This document shows positions 52,262 to 64,000 of a stretch of DNA of 64,000 bases, one piece after another. Within the stretch, counting starts at the first letter, position 1. Each line of letters begins with the position of its first letter. Position numbers and translations under genes: made by a program. The notes under the pieces are model-generated. The model did not search any database. It had not been told where the DNA came from and saw only the letters and a list, made by a program, of their open reading frames with translations. This DNA comes from Ficedula albicollis (taxonomy: Eukaryota; Chordata; Aves; Passeriformes; Muscicapidae), in the NCBI RefSeq assembly GCF_000247815.1, contig NC_021686.1:3786060-3850059 (forward strand), written 5' to 3'.

Positions 52262-52349
52262 GGAAGTGTGCTTTGAAGGCACAGTTGAAACGCTCCCTTT
52301 TGCAAAAGCTTCCCAGCAGCTTTCCCAGCGAGTCTGCAGTGGTGGAGAG
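52262..52349 (+). other. Exon-like segment of unknown identity
   Basis: An 88-bp segment preceded by TTTGGTTTTTTCCTGATTTCAG and followed by GTAGGAAATG. Two frames are open. One reads EVCFEGTVETLPFAKASQQL and on to SGGE; the other starts KCALKAQLKRSLLQKL. Local CpGs and purine-rich stretches are exon-like, but two open frames and no recognised family leave it unproven. Confidence 0.25.
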
Positions 52350-54900
52350 GTAGGAAATGTGCAGCAGTGCTACCTCAGCACGGGCAGCCTCGCCAGGAGA
52401 GAGGGGCTTTTGTTTTTCTTGGGGTTTTGTTCTGGAGGTGCTGCGCCTGGTGTGACTTGAAAGCAGCCAGAGAAGGAGAATGTGCAGCTCTTTGGATCTG
52501 TCCCCTGTATCCTAGAAGGCAGCATGGGGTGAGTGCACGCTCTTTTGTAAATGTTTTCTTTTGAGCATGTACCCAGCAGGGGACAGAAGGTGGCATCGCC
52601 TGTTGGCAGAGCAGAGGTCATTCCTCTGTAATGAAGGGAAAGGAACAGAGGGTGAGGATGAGCCAAAAATAGCTGAATTCATTGTTAGAGCCAGAACACA
52701 GGACGTGGAGGAAACCTTTCTGCTTTAAGTCAGTTTATTCTGTAGAAAATTTGATGCTTTCCAAGTAATTGATATAAAGGACATAAAAAAATGTGGCATC
52801 AGATGGTTCACTGAAAATTCCTGTGGAATCTTTTTGGAGGAAGGAAGTTTGACACTGCATTGAGAGCAAACTCAATATGTTGATACTGTTGAACTGCCAC
52901 AGTGAAACTATATCTGTGCTCCAGAGTTTTAATTATTTAGAAGTGTAGGAAACTTCGTTAATGGTTTTACCTCAGATTTTCAGTGTATACCTCAAGTTTG
53001 TCTGGCTCATGACTCACAGGTGAGGTTCCTCAGCCTGATGGATGGGAAATGCCTGTGGGTGGTTTGGAGGGCAGCACAGCTGTCAGATTTTCCCCGAGCT
53101 GGGGCACAGTGAAGACCTGGATGTTCATCCTGTAGCTGAATGAGGGTTTTTACAGCTTTTCTTCCGGGGCTGAGATTTTGGAATTATAGAAACAGTAGAA
53201 TGAGGAGGACAATGTCTTGCAGAATTCACAGTGTCTTAGAGGCTTGTGGAGGAGGATGGAAGGACCAGAGTGGACCTTGAGGACAGGAAATACTTGTGCT
53301 GCAGCCCCAAAAGCCTTTGTCTAACTGCAGAACACATCAAGGCAGCAGGAACCTACAGCTGAGAAAAGACTGACCAGGAGAACCCAGGTGTGGGTGAGAG
53401 GATCCTGGCACCACAGCAGTGCTCAAACCCAAGGCTGTGCTCAGAGCCGTGCAGAATCCTGAGGTCAGTGGGGGTTTTCAATGTGGGATTCAGATTTCAG
53501 CCTCTCCAGAAGTGGCTGGGGGCTGGGGTGAGTGCTTTGGGAGATCTGTGCTGCTGTTTGTACAGCGTTCTCCTGGCTCTGTGGCTTTGGGACAGCTGCA
53601 GGGAGGGGCAATGAGCCCGTGTCTGCATCCCAGATCATGGCAGAATTGCTTCCCAGTGCTGTGGTGGCAGACTTTTGGGACTATGACGTCACACCCAATG
53701 TGATTTTAAAAATAGATGTTTCTCCCCTGCTGCCTTGTTTTGTACAGTTTGTATCCTGCCATTTAAAAGGCTACAATGAATTATTTACAAGGCAAAAAAA
53801 CCTTCAAGTTTATTTTAGTTTCACAAAGTGATTTCTTGAAAGGACTTATTTGCATAATGCATTTTTGGTTGTTTTAAGATAAAACCACAATTAAACAAGA
53901 AATATAACTATCACAGGAAAACAGAGCAAGAGGCTTTTTAGTTGGGAGCACAGTTATTTGTAGGAAGTCTATGCTGGGATACAACATCAAAATTACTTGA
54001 GCTTGTGAGAGTTAAATGACTTTCTCATCTCAAAGATGGATTTGCAATGTAAATGTGTGAGATCCATATGAAAAGCAATAGATCTGGAGAAGGAAGCAGA
54101 GCATTTGCTTGCCCTAGTGTGTCCTTTCTTGCAGGTGTAAGAAATTTTCAAAAATTAGCCAGAAGTGCTGTGGCATCATGAGCCTGCAAAGCACGGCAAT
54201 TGTACAGAATCTTGAGGAAAATAAAATTACTGCCTCGTTTTCTCAGCAGATCTAAATTGCTGTGCAAAATTGAGCTGTTATGTTAAACAGGTAGGAAACT
54301 CTTCTTGCCTGGTGTGGCTCAGTGCCAGCATCCAGTGTGCTTTGGAGTAGCTCATACTTGAGTTATCTCTTAGCTCTCGTGGTGGATGGAGGTAGTGAAT
54401 AATAAAATTACCAGTAAACAGGAATAAAACTTTTCCCCTGATTTTTAGGGAGTAGATAAATCCCAAGGATTCAGTGGTAGCACAGACTGAAATTACCATT
54501 TCAGTGGTTAAGAGATGTTCTGGCTGCAGACTCCGGGTTCTTGACAGCATTGTAGCAAAAGTGATGTGTAAATTGGAGAGGTACTGCAAGTTTTAGAACT
54601 TAAATTATCCAGGCACTGGAAAACTGAAGTAGTTCCGAGCTGGTTTGTGGTGGAGGGAGCAGCTAAGCCCAAGGGCTGAGTAAGCTGAGCTGTTTCTGGA
54701 GCATTTGTACCTGCACAGCTTTTGAAGACAGAATATTAAGTCTGCTCTGAAAAGCTCCCTGAAAATAAGTTATTTTTATTATCTGATCAGCAAGTTGTAT
54801 GAGCAAGACTTTAATTTTTTCAATGATACATTTGGAGCGTATTGTTTGCACTGTGTAGATTCTTAGTCAGGAACTGGTTAAAATTTGGGAAACAAACAAC
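52350..54900. other. Non-coding stretch, no gene seen
   Basis: A GC-richer patch at about 53370-53650 has frames in several registers (53390-53614, 53419-53703, 53532-53831), which points to composition rather than coding. No transposon recognised. Confidence 0.5.
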
Positions 54901-55190
54901 CAAACAAACGTATGGTGTTTTGCAGTGTTTTGTCCCACGGCACTTCTCACCCTGATTCTCATTATTTAGTGGCCATCAGGATGTCACATGCTATGGAGAC
55001 AGCCTGTGCTAACACAGGAATGTTCAAAGTCAGAGAAGGTACAAACAAACAAACGTATGGTGTTTTGCAGTGTTTTGTCCCATGGCACTTCTCACCCTGA
55101 TTCTCATTATTTAGTGGCCATCAGGATGTCACATGCTATGGAGACAGCCTGTGCTAACACAGGAATGTTCAAAGTCAGAGAAGGTGGAAT
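54901..55190. repeat. 145-bp tandem duplication
   Basis: Copies 54901-55045 and 55046-55190 start CAAACAAACGTATGGTG and run to CAGAGAAGGT. One clear substitution (CACGG versus CATGG) is a CpG-to-TpG change, pointing to a young event. The 71- and 93-codon plus frames repeat MVFCSVLSHGTSHPDSHYLV because the duplication is read twice; they are not genes. Confidence 0.95.
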
Positions 55191-56160
55191 GCACAGGGCA
55201 GCCAAACCACCATGTTCTCTTCACTGCCATCTTCCCCCCTTCTGTGCCCCTTGGTATCTCTTTACCTGATTTTATGGCTATTTGTATGTATTTTGGGGGT
55301 TTTGTGTGTGTATAGACCTATCAGGGCTTCTTCCTAGGGGAGACAGATTAGAAAAATGAGCAGACTTTCTGCATTACAGTGTGGTGATCATTGAGGCCAC
55401 TGGTTTATTTCTCTGCTTGGAAAGTTTTAAAATATGTTCTTTTACTGATAGTAGTATTATAGCAACATTTTTTCAGTTTTTAGCATCTCACAGTAAGTCT
55501 TCTATAGAAGCCAGAAGGTGACACAACAAGGCTGTATAAGGAAAAAAAGAAGTTGTCAAATATCTCAATTCATTTAAATAACTAAAATTATAGTAGAACT
55601 GTTAGTATGTTAATGATATATAATATCAGAAATATCATAAATATATGCCTGAGAATTATATTTTGCTTGGCTGAGGAAAAAAAGTTCAGCATGCTGCATT
55701 CAGGTGGCAGAAAATTGCTTATCTGGGCAGGACAGTGCAGTTGGATTTCTATTTTGGTCCCTTCAGAAGCAGAGTGCAGAAGTGTACAGAGCAGATTATG
55801 CTGTTAATCACTGAAAGCACTTGAGCAGCACTAAATAAGCTGTGTTCATGGAACTTCCAGGATAGCTGGTGTCTGGAAACCTGGCTGGAAATCTCCTCCT
55901 ATAAATCACCGTGATGGAAAGCAGGAGAGAATTGATAGTCAGGTGACCTTTGGTTTGGGAGACACAAGCTTCATCCTGCTTTTGGGAGTGGTTTTTGCTG
56001 TGCTTCATAGTAGGATTTGCTCTGCTCCTGTGGGAGCTCCCAGACATTTGGCACTTGTGTTACTGGTGTGAGTGGTTTCACTGGTGGGGTCAGGCTGGGA
56101 TGGGCTCCCAGGCTTCTGCATCCCTGTGGTTCACAGGAAGGATCCCAACCTTGAGCTGCT
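55191..56160. other. Non-coding stretch, no gene seen
   Basis: AT-rich up to about 55700, then more balanced. No gene or transposon recognised. Confidence 0.55.
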
Positions 56161-57702
<1,542 letters not shown>

Positions 57703-57776
57703 TGATCTGCTGGTTTGTAGGGTTTTGGGAAGTTTCTCATGATCTGCTGGTTTGTAGGGTTTTGGGAGGTTTCTCA
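57703..57776. repeat. 37-bp tandem duplication
   Basis: TGATCTGCTGGTTTGTAGGG starts the copies at 57703 and 57740, with one difference (GGAAGTTT versus GGAGGTTT). It immediately follows the minisatellite. Confidence 0.92.
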
Positions 57777-60700
57777 CCCAGCTGAGCAGCTGTGGTGGTT
57801 CACATGCAGCTCAGTTCAGGGGTGTAAATAAAAACAGTTTAACAGAAAACAGCTTCACCCAGTGGAACAAGAAATAAGCAACAAGAAAGCTTGCTGGACT
57901 TTGCCATCTTTTTGTGCACATGCACACCTTAAAGGCCACTTTATTGTTGTATGAGTTCTCTTAATTCGTCTGTGGCATATGGCAAGTCATAGTTGTAGCT
58001 TATGAAATGGAGAACGTGCAGGGATGAACTTTATTCCAACCTCATCATTTCCAAGTCTGTGACCCAACAAATAGGAAAGAGTTGTATTTTTCAGTTTATG
58101 AGATAATCAAAATTTATTAAATGTCAATTTAGTTGAGTTTTAAATAAATGGCTTTGTAAAAAGAGTAATAATTTATCTGTGCTTTGGAAGGGAATGGGTA
58201 GAAAAAGACAATAAAACACCACTCAAATTCACATGTAGTGAATATTTGTCATTATAAACTAAAACTTTAATATTGGCTTTGTGATGCTATGTTGATTATA
58301 GAATTTTTGGAGCCACAGGATTTGGACCCAGGTAACCAGCTTTTAGGCTGTTGTTCCATATATTTAAAACCTGTCTGAAGTTCAGTGTACAAAGGGTCCC
58401 TGGCACCTTTATTTTGACTTGGCACTTTCATGTCCTTTGTTCATGGTTAACTAAATTCTCATTTGAGGCCTGTAAGCATTTAACTGAAATTGATCATATC
58501 TTCAGGTGAGATTTTATTTTACTCAAGTATTCAGATGAAAAAAGTAATCGATGATACAATATTTTTACAGGACAGGGCATAAAGCTATTTACATCGTTGG
58601 GTGTTTCTCATTTTATCTTCCTTTACTCACACAACAATGAATTTGTGAATATCAGACAAGTATGTTATTGCATCCTGCAGGATCAATTTTCATTTGAAAA
58701 TGTTTCTTCTCCTGCAGCTACAGGGGGATCAATTCCTGTGTGACAGTTGGTTTGGAATGTTCATGTGTTTTTCTTAGTGTGTTTGAGAACTCAGATGTGA
58801 TCACCACCTGAGTAAGAAGTCTTTGCATTTGAAGTTACTCCCTTAAAATATGTGAGGCCCTGGGAAAATGAAAAACTTGTTCACTGCAGTCATTTCAGAA
58901 ATTAAACTATTCTTAACTAATGAAGTAACAGCAGCCGGTTTTGCAAGTCAGCAGCAGCACCAATTCATCAGTGAGAGCTTGCTGGGAATTCCTTTTATTA
59001 ATAATTCATCCTTTAGGTCAGCTGGTTTTGCACAGCCAGAGTTGTTTAATCAGTTGTGCAAGCTGGCAGTGGGGAAGATCAGGAGCTGCCACTCTGCCAA
59101 GTGTTCTTCCTGGGATTTCAGTACCCTGGGGACACTGGGATGAACCACCAGACATTGGATGAGATCATTTCATTCATCTCTTCTTAGAGATGTGGGGTTT
59201 TCCCTTTGTTTTCTCTTTTGATTTTTTGTTTTGTTTTTCTCTGTCGTTATTACTGCTGTTACACAGAGATCCTAAGGAAAGCACTGTGCTTATTTGGAGG
59301 AGGTTGCCACTGCTGGTGTTGGTGTTCCCATCTTTAACCGTGTCTTGCCCTCGTTTATCAGGAGGTTTTTATACAGCTTGTAAGAACTCTTCAAAATGGC
59401 TTTATTTTCCTGGATTTTATTTGTTTCTCTGCTGCCTTAGCAATAGAAACACTCCTGTTTTATCCAAGTTTCTCCTTCCCATATTCTTTCAAGTATAGGA
59501 TTTTCCAACTGTTGTTCTGCCTGAACTTACAAGAAACTAAATTTCAGTAAATTTCACAATTTTCAATTTCTTTATATCTTTGTTCAGCTGGTGCTGTATA
59601 TTTGGCAATGGGAACTATTATTTGCAAGTCATTCTGACTGTTCTTTCTTTTTTCAATGTAAGCAACTTCTAGACTAGGATGTCTGTATATGGGTTGAAAA
59701 GTTTTTAACATATTTACTGACTGTCCTGTCATACTGCCAATAATGTTGTGGTACCAACACATTGTTTGTTATCACCTCATAGGAGAGCATTTTAAAAACT
59801 TGGTGTCTTCAAGGTTTTTCTTTACACTTATTTTTCTGAGTAGCCCCTGATGTAGAATTTGTACTGAGAGCTCACTGAATTGACTCAAGGAAATCTCATT
59901 AAATTAAACATCTATCTATGAAAGGTATCTCTGGATTTAGTGTAATCTGTCTTTTCTCTCCAATGTTAGAACACTTCTATGGCTACTTTTTGCTTTGGGG
60001 TAGGATCTGATAAAACTAATTGCTACTTCCTATGTGAAAGTTACCCATGTAATGGTTGATTTAATATTTTTGTCTATTTGGTCATGGATTAAGTTGTCAA
60101 AAAGAAAGGGAAACAAACTATGTTTGGTTTCAGACCTGAAGAGAATGTTGTGTGGCCAATTTTTTTTTTTTTCTATTAGTAGTGAGTTTAAAAGTGCCAA
60201 CTACCTACATGTAAATCTGGCTCAGTCCATATGCTCTGGAAGTATTTAATTCCTTAAATCCTATATATGCAGGAAAATGGACTATTCCACTCAATCATGA
60301 TGCAGGATTTGAAATGAAAATCCTTGTGGAGTTCTGTGATATATTTCTATAATGAGTAATTTATAAAGACCATAAAGTTACGAAAACCAGATGTCCACTT
60401 CAGATCCTATATGAGTAGGATTTGCTCAAAATATTGCCTGAGATGCATCATATAGCCAGGAAAATCATGATCTAAATATGCTACCAATTATAAAGTGGGA
60501 AAAAAAAAAAGAAGAAACAAATGCCCAAAACTCAACCAAAACCACAAGGAAAATAAAAATTCCCAGCTCCTTATTAGCAAGTGGAAATAATGAGGAATAA
60601 CCTTTTAATGAAGTTTCTCTAACTTCCCTGGTTGTCAGCAGCACACATTTAATTTGTTTCCATGGTTTTGTGGGGAAGTTGCTTTTCTTGCTGAACAATC

Positions 60701-63700
60701 TGCTTTGATGCAGAAACCCGAGGCTGTTTTCTGCTGAGTAAGGCTTGACTGTCATTGAAGATGCTCACCAAGATTGTTAATAAAAAGCTGGGTCCTGTCT
60801 ATGCAGAAAAGGCTAGATAGTGACTGTATAAATGGAATTTCTTGATGACTCAATTAGTGTTTTCAACAAAAGTGTTGATAGTGATGAATGAGAAATTAAT
60901 TTTTCATGGATTGTCTGCAAATACTTTTGCAACAAAATTCCCTGTTCTGCTCCACTTAAGCAGTAACTTTGCTGTTCTGTCAGACAAACAATTTTTTATG
61001 TCTTTCAGTAAAATTAGACATGTCCAGTTTTTAAAAATACTTTTCTAAATAGGTGGAAAGAACAATCTTTCCAGTAGCTTTTTACCTAATCAATAACTTG
61101 GGTTTTATGGACAAGGAAAACTTATGTAGAAAGATTTATTTGACAGTGCAATAGCAATGTCAGTGTTTTATAGCATCAGATAATTCTCATTGTGAGCTGC
61201 TGCAGTTTCTGAGGTCTCTGATCTGAGCAGGCATCACTGTGGGAGAGCAAAAAAGGGGTTGGTTTTTTCCTGTACCTTAATTTTTCTGCCAAATCTGAGT
61301 CATGATAATTCTGTATCCCTCAGCAGAGCAATGCTTTCAGTGTGTGAGGAACAGGGAGAGGAGAGGTTCATATGCCAAGGGGAAAGTGAGAATTTCTTTC
61401 TTCAGCAGCTCCACAAACATCTGGATATCCAGCTGAAATCAGTATTTGGAACTCTCTCTGTTGTCTTCAGGGTAAACTCTGTCTCTTAGTAGTGTAGGCA
61501 TTTCTGGAGTGCTTGACCTGCTCACATTTGTGGCAGGAAAGAAAGATCAGGAAGGAGATGGCTGATTCCTGAAATACCCAGGCCAGAGGGAGGGAACTGG
61601 GGATGCTGAATTCCATGTGTTTTAGAGACTTTGTGACCTCCTGTCTTTAGCAGACCACTGGAGTTGCTTTCCTTCCCTTTCATTAATTAGCATTGTCTGT
61701 TAACACTCATTAATGATGTAGTCATTTTGGTTTTGCTGAATTTGGAAGCAATTGCAATCTGCAAAATGCATTTTTCTCTGCCTCTAGTAAGTCAGAATTT
61801 GAAACAAAGTACTCTGGTTTTCTACTCAAACCAGTCGTATTGTGCTTTAGTTTTTAATTTATTTATACATACAGGATCACAAAATAGCAAACAGGACTTC
61901 AAGATAGTAGAGGGTTTCCTATTTCCAGGGGCATACTCATATATGGCTCAAGATTTTTGTGTCTAGCACAGTAAGAAACACAGACTTGCAAACATTGCCT
62001 CGGGGGACTGTTCAGGACATCTAAAAATATCCATAAACATCTTTTAAAACTGCAGAGATGAATCATTCTGGAATCTCCTGTATGTTGTCAAATATTCCCT
62101 ATGATCAAACCTGTTTTATTAATCCCTCAGTATCCTGAACTATCAAATAATAATTCCAAAAGTTCTGAGTGTGTCAAGAAATCTGTGATGTTAAGAGGGG
62201 GACAATTCATTTTGATGAGCCCCAAGATTGGTGGCATTAAAAAACCTAGTAGAAGTGAAAACTATATTGAAAAAGACCCTTCATCACAAGAGCTGGAGAT
62301 ATTCTTCAATGTAAACAAGGGGAGAGGATAAATAATTTTTTATGTTTACAGTAATTTTCTTACACACTTATGCTCTTGTCCTTGAACTGGCATGAAGTCC
62401 TGCAATCAATATGGTTTGGATATTTGAAAACAAACTGGTTTTATTTTATTGAATTTTTTAAAAATGTGCAAACCCAGATACTATTTCAGCTTTACAGAGT
62501 AATCATTCTTAATCATTTGCTTAGCAAAACAATTTATTAAGAAATGAAGGATAACGAACCATAAAGTTTTAATTTGCCTTTTTTAATTGAGTTGTTAATT
62601 AGGACCCCTCCACAGTTGGCAACTCCCAACTTGCTTTTTGTTGCTTCTGTATCCAAGACAATTTAAGATGCCTAATCTGTCTTAGTTATTCCAAAAAGAC
62701 ACTTCCATGAATCAAATCTATAGGTGATTATGTTCTAACTGTGCTGAGGCTTCTGTGAGTGCATATTAATTATGTCAGTGGTTAATGATCAGGCAAGAAA
62801 TATGGGAATGCCAGTGGTGATTGTTTAGCAGGAAGAGAAGAAATATCCTGTGTTCTGAAATTTTAAGGCCTTCCACCTCATTTAGGGTAGAAATTTAATG
62901 ATCACATTATCCTGTGAGAGCACTGGGCTTAGTCTGACATTTCTGATGCAGGAGCACTGTTGAGATCTTGTTATCCATCATAATAAACACTGAAGCATCT
63001 ATTTCATCTAGCTGCAAATGCTGCTTGTGAGTTTTGTTTTATTTCTATTTTAAATTGTAAATTTTACCCCTAATTAAGAATTTAAGCAAAGAGCTCTCAA
63101 CTCCTCTTGTGAGCTTCAGGAAGCTAAGAACAGTTTATTGGATCATGGAAGCTCTTTGGTTGAATAAAAATGCCAAGAGAAAGATAAAATATACTTGAAT
63201 CACCTGTAAAGTGTCTGGTGTTGATTGTAGTATTCCCCTTGACTGCTCTCAGAGAGACTTTATCTACTAAAAAAAAAATAATTTGGGTTTCTACTTACTG
63301 GGTTTCTTTACTTTTCTGTCTTGCAGCCATGGATCAGTTTCCTAGAGAAATGGCTGATGCACAGGATGCTGTCCTAACTCAGTTATTTACATGGGTACAG
63401 ATTAATTTCCTTAAAAACTATTCAGCAGCAGTTTGCAGCATCTGAAATGCATTTAGATGCATGATGGTCCACTCAGAATAACCATGTGCTTAAACAGTGT
63501 TGAAAAAAGGCACAAAGGTGCATCTGTAAAGGGCAACACGATCAGAAATGAGTGATATTGAAACAACCACAGATGTAGAGAAGCAATAGCTGGTGACTTG
63601 TCCCAAGGGAACATCTGAGCTGGAATTTTTATGCACTATATTTTTTTCTGTACCCAAAGCAAATTCTTCATGGGAAAAACACAGAGGATAGGAGAGATGG

Positions 63701-63880
63701 TAGGAAGGATTTACCTGCTGTTTCTCAGCCTCTAAAGACCTTTTACCCATATCCAAACTTCCAAAACAGCAGCAGCAGCTGATTAATTGCCAACATCAGT
63801 CCTGGTGCCTAAGGGAGCACACGCCAAGCACGAGTCGATAAGACAGGCTGGTGAATTATGACAGACACACTGATTTATAC
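57777..63880. other. Long non-coding stretch, no gene seen
   Basis: AT-rich, with short poly-T and poly-A tracts near 60160-60172 and 60499-60510. Frames of 91-102 codons (58868-59143, 59190-59498 plus; 60465-60755 minus) have no domain; the one at 59190 is hydrophobic because of T-rich codons. A weak exon-like segment (63327-63394, acceptor TTTTCTGTCTTGCAG, donor GTACAG) is open in one frame but unrecognised. Confidence 0.5.
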
Positions 63881-63976
63881 ACCAGATCTCCACTGTTTTT
63901 CCATTGAAGGCATGCCTTCCTATCACTTACCAGATCTGCACTTTTTTTCCATTGAAGGCATGCCTTCCTATCACTT
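63881..63976. repeat. 48-bp tandem duplication
   Basis: Copies 63881-63928 and 63929-63976 start ACCAGATCT and end TATCACTT, with two or three substitutions. The last 24 bases of the window after it show nothing. Confidence 0.92.
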
Positions 63977-64000
63977 AGATGCCAGTCACTTTAGATGGGC

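Noticed and set aside
54885..55315. Plus frames of 60-93 codons repeating the same peptide
   Set aside because: The repetition is explained by the 145-bp tandem DNA duplication.
63327..63394. 68-bp exon-like segment with TTGCAG acceptor and GTACAG donor
   Set aside because: The donor is weak and the open frame short; kept only as a note in the regional entry.

Overview
The window looks like vertebrate nuclear DNA from a bird, most likely a songbird. The main evidence is the repeat content: several 5'-truncated CR1 LINE fragments, including one intact 3' region with the typical avian tail, together with LTR-like endogenous-retrovirus segments of a kind I associate with passerine genomes. The bulk is AT-leaning, rich in poly-T/poly-A tracts and densely stopped in every frame. 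It reads as intron or intergenic DNA. I recognise no protein-coding gene, tRNA, rRNA, snRNA or CRISPR array. All long open frames are by-products of homopolymer, tandem repeat or transposon sequence.

Layout. 1-2.19 kb is unique sequence with one exon-like segment (1877-1940). 2.19-4.66 kb is a GC- and CpG-rich block, the only promoter-like CpG island seen. It holds an (ATCC)n array, a one-base N flanked by exact 37-bp copies, an 1100-bp pure-G block, a 20-21-bp minisatellite, a 56-bp duplication and a (GGAT)n array. 4.7-19.7 kb is unique sequence with one small CR1 piece and a 74-bp tandem duplication. 19.7-23.3 kb is a transposon cluster: a CR1 fragment, then a longer CR1 with an internal 72-bp duplication, directly followed by an LTR-like element whose middle is a 564-bp pure-G block. 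24.3-24.5 kb has an 83-bp duplication. 28.0-28.9 kb is a well ordered minisatellite that changes from 41-bp units to a 93-bp higher-order unit. 31.0-33.5 kb is a second transposon cluster (CR1, two LTR-like pieces, a CR1 3' end duplicated together with its flank). 37.1-37.4 kb is a further LTR-like piece. 37.4-56.1 kb is mostly unique with 54-bp and 145-bp tandem duplications. 56.16-57.7 kb is a 40-41-bp minisatellite interrupted by a 1364-bp pure-G block. The remainder is unique, ending in a 48-bp tandem duplication.

No set of genes working together can be described. The points of most interest are the three pure-G blocks, which look like failed gap filling inside hard repeats; the CpG island they partly hide; the 41/93-bp minisatellite; and the unusual number of recent short tandem duplications. 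A few exon-like segments with good splice signals are listed at low confidence because I could not assign them to any protein. I found no convincing new biological system.
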